64,000 nt of DNA from Spizellomyces sp. 'palustris' (GCA_006535965.1 QEAR01000086.1:27767-91766); one strand, 5' to 3'. Shown: positions 12,101 through 23,229, counted from the first letter of the stretch. Made by a program: numbers and translations. The notes: a model not told the origin generated them from the letters alone.

Positions 12101-12548
12101 TGACGCTGGCGCTCTCTGAACACGTCCGGAAGCAAGACTTGCACAGGTATGTCATGTCTTTCTTTATAATAATGCTTTGGCTTCATAATGCTAAATGGGT
12201 TCAATGCGCAGACTCATAGCTCAAGTTTCTGAGCAAAGCCCGACAGGATATCTCATCACTTGGAACTTTATCCGGGACAACTGGAATGCTCTTCTCGCCG
12301 TTGAGTCCTCGTCAGGCGATTACACCCGTCTCAACAATCTTGTTGGAACCATTGTTGGGAGATTTGCTCAAAAGTCCCTAGTAGAGGATGCTGAGCGGTT
12401 GTTCGTCAAAAGAGAAGGGGACATGTTTGTTCCTCCTCGGATTGAAATTCCCGTCAGAAAGGGACTGGAGAAGGCAAGACAGCGGGTGCGGTGGATGGAG
12501 GTTTACGGAGACAAGGTTGGGGCATGGTTGGCTGGCGAAATGGAGTAA
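9149..12548 (+). CDS. M1 family (puromycin-sensitive/ERAP-like) zinc aminopeptidase, type II membrane
   Basis: Eight exons: 9149-9190, 9251-9274, 9339-9965, 10036-10549, 10626-11430, 11491-11918, 11987-12146 and 12212-12548, giving 978 residues. A cytosolic N-terminus of about 45 residues precedes a membrane segment (ITIAILTVTLIWRFAI). The exopeptidase motif GAMEN is at about 356-360. The zinc site HELAHQWFGN (His392, His396) with WLNEGFAEF (Glu415) is split by the intron after NL. CLDEPSKKATFQ and GLIDDAFSML are further family landmarks, the second also restored across an intron. It should remove N-terminal residues from peptides in the secretory or vacuolar lumen or outside the cell. Exon 2 is only 24 nt. 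Confidence 0.92.
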
Positions 12549-12627
12549 AAAATATTGTATTTAGATGGACAATGTAATAGCCATCATGTAACCAATATTC
12601 TATTTACAAGGCCTGTTGCGCATTGCA

Positions 12628-13294
12628 TCAGCTAACTGTTCCGTTGAGAATGCTCTTGACCCTTACAAAGCCCTTATCCGTCTGTAGGGGGACGCCCTTG
12701 TACGTTGCCAGACCCTCTCCATTTGTAGCCAAATGTGGTTGACAGGCTTCAAAAACTTTACGTTTAGGATTCAAGACCGTGTCTATGGGACCTTGTGGAA
12801 ATCCTTGTGCATAGACTTTGTCCCCAGGAAGACTTGTAGAAGGTGGTTCGAGCACTTGGACCAATGTCGTAGTTGAAGCTGCCAACAGCATTCCCTCTGA
12901 TCGGATGCCGCGCAGCTTGGCTGGTTTCATGTTACACACCACGACTACAAGTTTATCCTACATAACCGCGCGGTATTATAAACAAAAGCCGCGTTTTCAA
13001 AAGTCATTGATCGGGCATCCGAAAACATACCTCCAAATCCTCTACAGCATAAAATCGCTTTAGTCCACTTACAATCGTCCTCTCTTTATCCCCTGTATCG
13101 ATCGTCTCTACATACAGCACATCTGCGGAAGGATGTGGGGCTACGGAAAGAATTTTGCCTACGCGTAGGTCCAGGCGATGGAATTGATCTTCTGCAGGTG
13201 TGGATGGGGGAGGAGGCGTTGAAAAAAGTCGAGAGCGTGGGAGAGTATTGCGGGAAATATGTGTGCAGACATGTTTTGCGCGTTGTAGGAGCAT
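12628..13294 (-). CDS. tRNA-binding (EMAPII/Arc1-type OB-fold) domain protein, probably mitochondrial
   Basis: Two exons: 13294-13031 and 12957-12628, giving 197 residues. The N-terminal 25-30 residues are rich in Arg, Ser and Thr and lack acidic residues (HISRNTLPRSRLFST), resembling a mitochondrial presequence. The rest is one OB fold: FHRLDLRVGKILSVAPHPSADVL, then RTIVSGL, VVCNMKPAKLRGIRSEGMLLAA and the PGDKV region. These match the tRNA-binding domain of Arc1, AIMP1 and bacterial MetRS C-termini. No synthetase domain is attached, so it is probably a free tRNA-binding cofactor of an aminoacyl-tRNA synthetase. The gene is tail-to-tail with the aminopeptidase, 79 bp apart. Confidence 0.85.
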
Positions 13295-13663
13295 GATGGG
13301 TGTGGTTAGTGGACTTGGCCTTGCAGTGATATGAAAGATTGGTTTGTTCGATCAGAGCGTATCGCCCAAGTTGACACCAGAGAAGAAGGTGCATCATGTG
13401 ACATCCAACCAACCGCTTAGGTAATCATCTTAGCATTTTGGACATTAAAATTAAAGAAAATACAATGTACAAGTTCAAGGAAGGATTCTACGGTAATTGG
13501 ATGCAAGGTTGGATACAGATAGGATGGGACTATGTGATTACAATCCAGAACATCTGGCAGAGGGAATGGAGGAAATTACTTCTAATGAGGGTGCATCATG
13601 TTGCGAAGCATGCGCGGGTCAGATCGTGGGTACGGAAGGGTATGGATTATCGCTTCATCTCTT
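13295..13663. other. Intergenic, promoter side of the tRNA-binding protein gene
   Basis: The plus-strand frames here run antisense into the next gene and have no recognisable domain. I see no RNA gene or repeat. Confidence 0.5.
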
Positions 13664-14141
13664 TCAGCTAAAAACGCAAAACGCAGCCATAGATTCCGTT
13701 AGTAAGACTAGCAGATCCGCGAAGGAGAGTCCGAGACGCACCTTTTTCATGATTTCCTTCTCGTTGGCTGTGTTTGCTCTCCTCTTGAAATACTTTAAGT
13801 TTTTCGCCACTCGCTCTGACCCATCGTCCTCCTCATCCAATTTGACTCTGTAACGCAAATCCTCCTTCGTTTTCTTCTCGTCAAGTTCTCGCCGCTTTGC
13901 ATCTCGCTTTATTCTCTCATTCTTCCGAAAGTTTTCTTTATTGAGGACTGGTTTTTTGATACGCTTTGAGGAATCGCTGATACCTGTGTCGGAGGTATTT
14001 CGTTTTGGTTTTTGCGAGGTTTGCTTGAGTAGCATATCCTGCCATAATAATTGGTATTGAGAAACGTTAGCTATAAACTCACAAAACAGCGACAAAACCT
14101 GCATTCCATACCAAGGCTTTTCTTGTCAATTTTTGGGACAT
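13664..14141 (-). CDS. Small lysine-rich hypothetical protein
   Basis: Two exons: 14141-14112 and 14038-13664, with a GTATGG...GGCAG intron; 134 residues. It starts MSQKLTRKAL and continues with a strongly charged, helical, probably coiled-coil middle (for example ENFRKNERIKRDAKRREL and KNLKYFKRRANTANEKE). It ends in a hydrophobic segment, LSFADLLVLLTESMAAF. I do not recognise the family. The basic helical character would suit a small nucleolar or ribosome-biogenesis factor, but that is a guess. The short first exon is chosen because it is the only upstream ATG that splices in frame through canonical sites. The gene could instead start in the second exon. Confidence 0.45.
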
Positions 14142-14449
14142 TTTCGGCCAAGTTCTAAAGTGGCCAATCGGTAGTGTTTACTAATTTAAAACTTCGAAGC
14201 TTGTCTCAGCAGTACTATTCGCCGATCAATGGTTATTCGGAAGCGGAGGATGCCAACAACGCTTCACTTCTGCAGTAGTGCTCGACATTTGGAAACTCGC
14301 ATGATAACCATGGCAACCATGACGCATCCAACTCCAACCCAGTTCGTCTCAAAATGTTAGTATGGACGCTCTCTCCTCGCATACACATACACGATAAGCA
14401 GCATCTCCGCAACCTCGTTTCCGTAAGGCAAAATGCTTTAATCAATGCC

Positions 14450-14592
14450 AAAAAAAACAAAGGTGGGAAAGCTCAGTCACTAAACCAAAGGGCCTAGCAG
14501 GAAGCGACGAACGGAGCCCACTTTGCGGTGTCGAACCCAAGACCAACTGAGCTCGTCGCCTGTTCCTGACCACTACGGCACAGAATTAGGCA
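14450..14592 (-). repeat. tRNA-derived SINE, copy A
   Basis: On the minus strand the head is GTGCCGTAGTGGTCAG (A-box type, complement of 14567-14582), with GGGTTCGACACC (B-box type) about 35 bases on. A body follows containing GTCGCTTCCT and AGTGACTGAGCTTTCCCAC (complement of 14463-14481), ending in a T-rich tail. It shares head and body with copy B but the segments between have diverged, as expected for old SINE copies. Confidence 0.65.
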
Positions 14593-14764
14593 ATTTGAAC
14601 GATAAACGTGAACATATTAATGGCAATACCTCCAAGTATCATCCAATGGCCGATTTCCTGCAGCTATCATTTAAGAAACTTTGAAGGGCAGAGACAAAAT
14701 TGGGATAAATGGCTCACGAGCGGATCCGCGAGGTCGTGCATGGGCCACTCACTCCTGGCTGTTG

Positions 14765-14915
14765 TCCCTTGGACAAAAAGTGGGAAAGTTTAGTCACTCG
14801 GACATTTCGTAATTGTGTTTGAAGGAAGCGACTGACGGGGCCCACTCGGATTCGAACGCGTGACCAATTGCGTGGTAAATGCAACTGACCACTACGACAC
14901 GAATCACTCTTTCAA
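14765..14915 (-). repeat. tRNA-derived SINE, copy B
   Basis: On the minus strand the head is GTGTCGTAGTGGTCAG (complement of 14885-14900), with B-box GCGTTCGAATCC. A body follows with GTGGGCCCCGT, GTCGCTTCCT and AGTGACTAAACTTTCCCAC (complement of 14780-14798). It has the same order and strand as copy A. The tRNA part does not fold into a full cloverleaf, so it is a retroelement head and not a tRNA gene. Confidence 0.65.
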
Positions 14916-15714
14916 ATTTTCTAAACGCGCGGATACTATGGCGCGGCGCTCGCCCCTCTACCCCGCCTATCTCTTGTCACGACGACAACTCGTAGGGAGG
15001 ACTGCGGGTATGCGAAAGTTATCCTATTGAATACTAAGGAATTCAAAGGCTAGATACTGAGCACTCACAATCAGTTTAGGCATTCAACTCGCCGGATGCG
15101 TTGGGGTTCTAGGCATGAGTGATAAAAAGACTCTGGATTCCAATAGAATGCAGCTGGCCATATTCATGCCTTTATGCAATTCCCTTGGTGGCTATCCACA
15201 CGCTTGCAGCCACACACAAAAGCAAACCCAAAACGAAACCCAAACGTCCAAAGAAACGATCTGCAAAGCAAGTGTTCAATATGATGTAAGCGATCAGACA
15301 TGGGTGATACAGATGAGTCATTCTTTCCCAGACAACACATCAAGCGACCAGAAAGCCCGCATTTCCATTAATGGTGACGGCTGTCCAAATTGGCCCATTT
15401 TGACCACTTTTTCAATCTTGCTTGTCGAGCGCTCCTTGCAACTCTTCCCGACTCACTAAAGGACACAAGTAGAGAGCACACCACACAAGTTATTGTCATT
15501 CAAGAAGACTCGTTTCGCTTATCGCTGACGGAATTTGCACTCGGTAAACGCAAAACGCAAGACAGCCCGTTCGCCCATCCTTACCGAAATAAAAGTGCTG
15601 CATATCCTATCACCTCTCCCGCATGCAGCGGGCATGTTGCCGCGTGTGTCGCTATTCGATTAGGGGTGCCGTCTTTACATATTCACCGAGAGTTTGGAAG
15701 ACTTTGCCAAAGAC

Positions 15715-17878
15715 ATGTCCTTCAAGCTCAACTGGCCGACATTCTCGGCAGAGTTTATGGAGAAGGCACAGCAGCAACTGACAATTGCGCTGAACAAGGG
15801 GGAGAAGCCTTCCAATATTGTGGGAAAAATCGAGGTCAAGGGATTGAACATGGGGACAAAGGTACAATACGTTGTACTGTCAGTCTTTTCAACTCTGGTT
15901 AACCTATCTTGGGGTTTGTAGCCACCAGACTTGGAAATCTTGGAGATTGGCGAACTGCAAGAAGAACGGTTTCGTGGAATTTTTAAAATGGCTTATATTG
16001 GTGATGCTTACGTGGAGCTGCAAACCAAAGTGCAGGTTGGTGTCCCTTTTGCGGCGGAAGTGCTTGTAAAACGCAAAATAACTCTTAATGATTGTCCAGG
16101 CGAACCCTCTTCGAACACCGAACACAACACTCAAAATAAATAACAGAGGTGGCATTCTTGCTGCGAATTGGCCCCTAGTCGTACCGATGCGTCTTCGCAT
16201 TAGTAACCTTGTGTTGCGTGGAATCATCGTATTGGTCGTCGACAAGCACAAGGGGGTGACCCTTGTATTTAAAAATGACCCCTTGGAAAAGGTCGATGTC
16301 AATTCGACTTTCGACAACATTCCAAACATTCGACGATTCTTGCAGCTTCAGATCGAGACGCAGTTGAGGAAAATGTTTCAGGAGGATCTACCGGCTTTGA
16401 TACACAATCTATCTTTGGTTTATTTGCAACAAAAGAATGGCGGATCGACTAACAGTGGACAGGCGTGGAATCCATCGAATCAGTTGTCCACAGAAAACAC
16501 CCCGAAAAGGCACGTGGAGCACGATGAAATTTCCTCCCTGGATAGCGGATATCACAGCGATGAACCTATGGCCGGGAAGCAAACTGAGCCACGGACTCAG
16601 CGTGAAAAATGGATTGGAAATGATCCAATAGATGACGACGAGGATGACGACGCTTGGGTTCATGGATACATTTTCTATCGCAATCTCAGTGCCTCATCGG
16701 GAGCCGCAGACTATGGGCTTAAAAATCTCTCAGTTCCGAAACCACTGCTCAGCGACCGGGTTGTTTCACGGTCGCGGACCGTTGAACGGCAAAACTGGGA
16801 ATCCATGTCCTATATTGCATTCTCCGACCCGGGACCATATTCTACACCACGGCGGAGGAACTCCAACCTCTCCGATCATTCTCTTCATTCCGCGGGCTCC
16901 GTATCTAGTCTGCGACACCCTTACATGTCATACGAGTCTTTCTCCACACGGCCACGACTACCACCTCGCGCTCCGAGCTCAGCATCGCTGGACGTCGATT
17001 TCGGTCGAGGCTGGACTGGCGACCATTACGATACCCGATCGCTCAAACCCTCTGTCTCTTCACATGCGGAGAGCGATTCACGATGGCCCAGCACGGACCT
17101 CAATGCGCAAGACGATCACAATTCCAATTCCCGCGGACCGGTACAATTTCCCAGCCGTATTGTTCTGAAGCCAACGGACAATCCGCTCGCAGCGCATCTG
17201 GCTAACCTGATGAATTCGAATCACACCATATCACCGCATACTCAAAGTGAGGATATTGAGCATCTGGCATTCCGTGCCCATCCTGGAAAAAACACGGCTA
17301 AAGAGAATGGAGTGGTCCCTGTTGGTGGGCCTGGAAGTTCTCAGAGTGCACCGCAACGTTCATGGCGAACTCGCAATGTCATGAGAATCAAACTTCCTCC
17401 GGGGGTGGTTGTTCCTCAGGGATTGATATCTCCTGGGCTCACTGAGAGGATGTTGGAAGCGGGCTTACACCCGCAAACTGGGGCCCCCTTATCTGAAGAT
17501 TATCGGCGAGATGCTCGATGGAGGAAGGCAACGTCAGTGAAGAGCGACGGGGCAGCGGAAGGTGGCGAACGACGACTCAATACAGGCATGGTACGAGCCA
17601 TGTCAACAGGTGGATTGTCTCGCATGGCCCTCGATCACCAACAGCCTCCCGGTCGGCGACCCTCTCACTCCTCACAGCCGGTCCTTACCCAGCCTCCATC
17701 TCAGCGACCACCCTTACCGGGCGACGTCCGATTGAAACAGCGTCGCGCATCATCCCGAAGTACTGTTAGCGAGGACCGAGTATCAATCGATCGACACCGC
17801 GTAAGAGGCAGAAGACTATCTTCGAACGGGAGCCAGCATGAAGGAATAATACTAGAGGAACCGGGAAGCAGCTTTTGA
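15715..17878 (+). CDS. MDM34: Mdm34, ERMES complex subunit (SMP domain)
   Basis: Three exons: 15715-15861, 15922-16035 and 16100-17878, giving 679 residues. The N-terminal 190 residues are the SMP (TULIP-like) lipid-transfer domain, starting [11 protein letters not shown] and including [37 protein letters not shown] and [19 protein letters not shown]. These are signature stretches of Mdm34. Mdm34 sits on the mitochondrial outer membrane and tethers it to the ER with Mmm1, Mdm10 and Mdm12, passing phospholipids between them (family knowledge). The remaining 490 residues are Ser/Pro/Arg-rich and probably disordered. The start is placed on the family's canonical MSFK; an in-frame ATG seven codons upstream also exists. 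Confidence 0.93.
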
Positions 17879-18104
17879 TGAGAGAGCTCTATGGGATTCA
17901 ATGGTAGTTTGTTAGTGAACAGTTGATAAAAACTGCATAGCCTAGTACCTATTAGATGCAACATGATTTAATTCCCATTACCATGGCAACAATGTGACAT
18001 TGAAATCCAGCAATTGGAGTCGGGTTGGCAAGTAGCAATCGTCGCAGATCCCGTCGCGCCAGCTAGAGAACGACGGTTTTTGCCTTCGCCTTTGTTGCCT
18101 TTCA

Positions 18105-20513
18105 ATGTTGCATTTTAGGAGCATCAGAGCAAGTCGTCCGGCCGCTCATTTGCTCGGCAAACGTTGTCTCATGACTGCATTCGGTTGCGGCCGCGCAACG
18201 ACTATACCTACACCCAATCACACCTTACACGCTGCACGACGAGTGATGGGATTGTCGAGCCATCTGAGATCCACTGGCTTGTCAAAATCTGGGGGGGTAG
18301 CAACGGTATGTTCAGGTGCGGATGTTTCCTCTGAGCGATCTGGTGCTTATATGACTGAAAATGGACAGATGGCAACTGCGTCAAGCTCCTCAGGCCAGGT
18401 CGAGGTCCGACACCAGAAGATGCAGTCTGTGCGACTTTTCCTGCTGAATCGTCCTAAAAGCCTCAACGTTCTCAACCGGAGCATGGTGAACAACATCGTG
18501 CCTCAACTTCAGGTGCACAAGCCAATACTGCACGTATGTGTGTCTTCAAAGAATTTAAATCTTTGATTAGGTGTGGGAAGAATCAAACCTTTGCAAAGTC
18601 ATTGTGTTGACGAGCGTAGAAGGACGGGCTTTTTGTGCAGGCGGTGATGTCAAGGCTCTAGTTACGGGTGCTTTGTCGGGGAAACCTGAGGATCTGGCAG
18701 AGGCGCTCAAGTTCTTTGAGGAGGAATATCAATTGAACCATCTGATTGGAACATTGAAGAAGCCCTTCATTAGTATCATGAATGGGATTACAAGTGGGTT
18801 TCGTGGAGGGTTTGTCACTTGTTGCAAACACGCCAATTTATGATGTTCGCTCAACAGTGGGCGGAGGTGTTGGGTTATCGGTTCACGCACCTTTCCGGAT
18901 TGCTACCGAGAATACTTTTTTTGCGATGCCAGAGACCGGCATTGGGTTGTTCCCGGATGTCGGTGGTAGTTTCTTTTTGCCAAGGTTGGATGGAGAGCTG
19001 GGCACATTTTTGGGGTTGACGGGGTGGAAGTTGAAGGGGGAGGAGGTCTTGTGAGTACTTTTTGGACATGTTTTGGGATTTTGGGAGTGTGGCGTAGATT
19101 GACGGTGGATTTGCTTGTGGCGAAAAAGTCAGGCTGGCATTGCAACCCATTTTATTCCCTCTGCACGGTTGCCATCTCTCTTGTCTCGTCTTGCCGAATT
19201 GGAGACAGATGAGCTGGATGTAATCAATGGTATCCTGGAGGAATTTGTAGGTAAGTTGTGTCAGTATTCTCCGGATGCTATAGTGTTGAAATTCTAAGGT
19301 ACCTACTTATTATATCAAAGGCGACATCGAACCTTCAAAATGGAATTCATGGAGTCTAGGCGGACAGATTGGAAACGCCATTGACCAGTCAGTAGTAGAT
19401 GAGCTGAACCGCTAATAATGTTATTATTAACGATGTAAACAGATGTTTCAAGTTTAACACCATCGAGGAAATCATTGCTGCCTTAGAAAAGGAGGTATGC
19501 ATCTTCCCTGACTGATGAATATTTGATTTTACTCTGTCTGACGTCACAATCGGCTATTAGAATACAGCGTGGGCCGGTGAAGTTTTGGAAGAGTTGAAGA
19601 AAATGTCACCGACCAGTCTTAAGGTGCATATCTTTTTGTACGGATATTTTAAGATACCCTCCTTGACGATCATGATCTGGTATTATTATTAGGTAACTCT
19701 TCAACAACTACGGAACGGGAGAAAGCTAGATCTTGCGTCATGCTTCCGAATGGAGTATAACATGGCTCGAGAATTCCTGGTAGGAATACACAGCGAGGGT
19801 GGGATGGGCTTCAGAGCACTGATCCACGAGCACTATGGATTTAGGATACACCCGATTTCTATGAAGGTGTCCGCGCAAAATTGATCGACAAACCATCCAG
19901 AACTCCTAAATGGCAGCCGCCATGGGAGGAGATGTCCCAGCTTTCCCCAAGCATTGTTCAACGTTACTTCACTCAGGCAGCCCCTAGTCCAAGGACTGTA
20001 CCAAAAAACAGGTTCGTAGCATGTTGTTTTCTGTCCTTGGCACCAGCATTTGCTGATGGTCGGTCGGTAAGCAGTAGGATACCTTCGGAGAAGTTGCGCT
20101 TCTTGACCTCCTTAACTTATCATGACTACCCCCATCGAACGCTGTCCGGACTCCCAAGCGTTCATGATATTCATCGCGTTGTAATAGGTCAGTTTCATCG
20201 TCCTATAGTCCCTCGAATATAATGTTGACATCGTGTACAACCGCCAGGAGAGGGCCGAAGAGGCCAATCCCTCGCCGCCCCACAGACGAAAGAAGATGTC
20301 GTCGAATGGCTCGAACAGAACTGGGGGGCATATGATTCCGGCGTCATCGGCTCCGAGCGGCAGATGCTTCCCCAAATTGTGACCATTGAAGGAGGGTTCG
20401 GACGGGGAAAAGCGGGTTTGAGAGAAAAGGTTCTGTCGGTTTTGGACCGGTATGTTGAGGAGATTAGCAAACCAGGTGTGCAGAAACGATTGGAATGGAA
20501 GGGACCTAAATAG
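18105..20513 (+). CDS. 3-hydroxyisobutyryl-CoA hydrolase, mitochondrial (Ehd3/HIBCH)
   Basis: Eleven exons: 18105-18512, 18571-18793, 18858-19050, 19129-19250, 19321-19387, 19443-19494, 19561-19623, 19693-19779, 19845-20011, 20075-20187 and 20248-20513, giving 586 residues. A basic N-terminus suggests mitochondrial import. The crotonase-fold motifs are [31 protein letters not shown] (rejoined across an intron), [15 protein letters not shown] and QAGIATHF. It cleaves 3-hydroxyisobutyryl-CoA in valine degradation. A C-terminal extension of about 100 residues (PSEKL... through [11 protein letters not shown]) goes beyond animal HIBCH and resembles fungal Ehd3, which is also the mitoribosomal protein mS47. 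Whether this protein joins the ribosome is inference. Confidence 0.88.
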
Positions 20514-20667
20514 TACGGCTCTGAGAGGGAGGACGTGAGGGGCGATAGATGGGCTTTCCTATCTAGTGATGGGGAAGCGAGGGTGGGTTTTCATTATATA
20601 CACTTTCTTTTCAGACATGAATAAAATCGTCATCGTTTGCATTTTCGCAGTCTCAGCGTGCCTAATA

Positions 20668-21264
20668 CTACTCATCATCGGCGGGCTTTGCGTATATTGG
20701 GCTAAAAGCATAATATACGGCGCTACAGCTAGCAGCAACAATCGATAATATGGTTGACACGACGGCAAAGGCAATCCGGGCGTGATAAGTCTTGTCCACC
20801 TATCATGGAAACAAGAGCGTATGAATACCAGTTTCCGTATCGCTAAACAACTATTCCTAAAATAAGTGTCAATGGACCATACCATTTCAGCCTCCTGCAC
20901 AACATAACCCACAGGAACTTTCGGCAGATATCTCAAAGTCAGCACCACAACCCCAAAGACTGTCGCAGAGACAAGCGTGACGATAGATGTCCGTGAAACA
21001 TTTCCGCTTGACGTTTTAGCAAATCTACCCCGAATTTCTATCACAATACCATCATACGGTTGAGAATGACGGTAATACTCACGCACTACTGATCAGGAAC
21101 GCAATAATACATGTCCCGCCTAGGAGAAGCGTTGTGAAGAGGGCCCAGCCAATGTTCAAGATACGCGGTGACGGTAGCGTCGTTGATTGCGTAGCTATTG
21201 GCGGTGCTTGGAAAACAAGTAGTAGGAGGAGAACCACGAGGGGGAGGTGCTGAGAGCGACGCAT
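20668..21264 (-). CDS. Small four-helix membrane protein, unknown function
   Basis: Three exons: 21264-21083, 21024-20883 and 20799-20668, giving 151 residues. The hydrophobic segments are LPLVVLLLLLVF (signal peptide or TM1), IGWALFTTLLLGGTCIIAFLI, IVTLVSATVFGVVVLTL and IAFAVVSTILSIVAASCSAVYYAF, and the tail ends ADDE. The fact that splicing restores two separate full-length helices in frame argues for a real gene. Intron 1 has a second in-frame option (donor at 21086, acceptor leaving exon 2 at 21035) that changes only a few residues. I do not recognise the family. It lies head-to-head with the F-box gene at 21393, 128 bp apart. Confidence 0.55.
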
Positions 21265-21392
21265 ACTAGCTATCAGTTTGTAAAGACCAAGGAAACGAGG
21301 ATGATCGCCGACGGGACGCGTTGATTCGTAAGCCGTCCGCAGTCTTTGGTGTGAAATAGACTACTCACAGCAGTCGACCTCTCATCCCCCCC

Positions 21393-22922
21393 ATGACATC
21401 CCGCAACGATTTCCGACCGGACCTTCCACCCGAGCTCCTGACACACATCCTGAACTTTGTCATTCCCATACCTCCTCGCCATCCTCCAATCTGGGATGTT
21501 CCGTCAAGCAAAAGCAGTCGAAATAGTGTGGCACACATCCTTTTCCCTCTCCTCCTAGTCAATTCGGCATGGTTTCATGCTACATCCACGGTATATTGGA
21601 GAACTCAAGTCTGCGACTCTGGTCCGAAAACAGAGTGGGCGCTGAGAGTCCTCCGGTGGTCGAAACATGCAGAGACTTTAGGAACCTATCATGCCCATGT
21701 CCGTGAATTGCATGTGGGTGAACGTACACCCAGGCCTGCTCGCGAGTGCCCACTTGACTGGAAGGTTTCAATGGACGTTGTCGTCAAGCTTATTCGAATA
21801 TCCGCATCAACACTGACGAGGTTGTGCGTTTCGGAGGCGCGAATACAAGGTGACTGGGAGGGGCGGAAAAAGGATTCAATGTCGACAGTATGGGAATGTG
21901 TTTTAGGGATTGAGATGCCCTGTTTGAAGAGCCTCAAGTTGGTGACGACATGTTCGGATTCGGATTTGAGACGGAATATAAGTAACAGAATACAAAGGCG
22001 ATCGGAACCTCTTGGGATTGTGGATCTGGAATTGACAAACCTCGCTGCAATGATCTCGGATGAAACCATCGTCGGCATCATTACCATAATGCCACACCTC
22101 CGCACTCTCTTTCTCTCCCGCACGTCTGCAACAGACATTGCTCTAACAGCGCTCGCAACAACCTGCGGTCAGTCGCTACGTCACCTCTCATTACACGCCG
22201 CCGAGTCCGTGCAAACAGAGTCCCTCAAATCCTTTTTGGAGCTTACCCCCAATCTCCGCACACTAAACATTCCGAAAATATCCCCAATTGCCCAGTCTCT
22301 TTCTTCACCCTTTGATCCATCCGTTACTCGTCTCGCGTGGTCGGATGGCCTCCTCTTGTCCCTTGGTGAATCCTGCCCACATTTGTCGACACTCGACCTT
22401 GACATGTGGAACATAACACCGCCAGCGCTTGAAAAGAGTCTCCAGGCACTTGCTATAGAAAATCTCAGGCTCTATAAACCCGGGACACCCTTGCAAACGC
22501 TACCTTCTCTCCCTCATAACCTGAGAATGTTTATCGCCCATTATACCCACCTATCATCCTCAATTGAATCAGTTAATCAGAGTGTGGGGATTCTTGCCGA
22601 GTTACCAAACTTGACCTATCTGAATGTGACGGATAGAGTGAGGAGGCATAAAAAGGAATTGGGAACTGCATTTATCGTTCGTGTGGCATTCTCGTTACCG
22701 AGTGTTGAATTTGTCATTGGGCATGAGTGTGGGGGAGATGCATTTGGTGAGTATGCCAAGTCCTGGGGCTTTGAAAGAAACGGGGTGGTGTATGATAAGG
22801 ACGGGTTGGAGATGGTGAGGAAGTATATCAGTGCCTATTTTCCGGGTGTGGATGGTACCAGATCTGTAGGGCGAGAAGAAGCTAGGGATATTGTCAGAGA
22901 GGCAAATGACGAAGTGGAGTAA
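21393..22922 (+). CDS. F-box / leucine-rich-repeat protein (intronless)
   Basis: Single exon of 509 residues starting MTSRNDFRP. An F-box-like stretch (LPPELLTHILNFV, later LLVNSAWFHATSTVYWR) is followed by leucine-rich repeats (IMPHLRTLFLSRTSATDIAL, QSLRHLSLHAAES, CPHLSTLDLDMWNITP, LPNLTYLNVTD). The probable role is an SCF substrate receptor. It is not an obvious close copy of the F-box gene at 1291-3077, although the layout is the same. Confidence 0.75.
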   Translation: MTSRNDFRPDLPPELLTHILNFVIPIPPRHPPIWDVPSSKSSRNSVAHILFPLLLVNSAWFHATSTVYWRTQVCDSGPKTEWALRVLRWSKHAETLGTYHAHVRELHVGERTPRPARECPLDWKVSMDVVVKLIRISASTLTRLCVSEARIQGDWEGRKKDSMSTVWECVLGIEMPCLKSLKLVTTCSDSDLRRNISNRIQRRSEPLGIVDLELTNLAAMISDETIVGIITIMPHLRTLFLSRTSATDIALTALATTCGQSLRHLSLHAAESVQTESLKSFLELTPNLRTLNIPKISPIAQSLSSPFDPSVTRLAWSDGLLLSLGESCPHLSTLDLDMWNITPPALEKSLQALAIENLRLYKPGTPLQTLPSLPHNLRMFIAHYTHLSSSIESVNQSVGILAELPNLTYLNVTDRVRRHKKELGTAFIVRVAFSLPSVEFVIGHECGGDAFGEYAKSWGFERNGVVYDKDGLEMVRKYISAYFPGVDGTRSVGREEARDIVREANDEVE

Positions 22923-23229
22923 AACTGGTCAACCAGTCCAACCATGACTGATAATCAAAGCCTTTTGCGAAATGTATCAGAAGAGGTCAATTCTTATTAT
23001 TTGTTCAAAATCAATTTCATTTTCCCTATTTCATTTTTACAATGATGTTCTTTGCTACATTCTTTAAGTCAAAAGCTGTCTCATACTACGAAACTAATCT
23101 AGTATCCGAAAAACAATCATAAAAAGTACCCACACACATAATCAATCAGTCATAGAAATATCAACAGCCTTTCTACAATACTCTACATTTTGTTCAGCTC
23201 AGTTCCTTCAACTCTAGGTTTACCATCGT
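22923..23229. other. Convergent intergenic gap
   Basis: 307 bp of A/T-rich 3' regions between the F-box gene and the giant minus-strand gene. Nothing else seen. Confidence 0.6.

Larger units (their letters stand above)
14142..15714. other. Repeat-bearing intergenic region upstream of MDM34
   Basis: It contains two related tRNA-derived elements (14450-14592 and 14765-14915). The plus-strand frame at 15115-15459 has no recognisable domain and I do not call it a gene. The stretch 15460-15714 is the presumed MDM34 promoter and leader. Confidence 0.55.

Noticed and set aside
14140-15000. Functional tRNA genes at the two GTTCGA/TTCGAA sites
   Set aside because: Acceptor and T stems do not pair; they share non-tRNA body sequence, so they are called SINE copies.
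15115-15459. 114-codon plus-strand frame upstream of MDM34
   Set aside because: No domain, Lys/Gln/Thr-rich by chance composition, no support from splicing.
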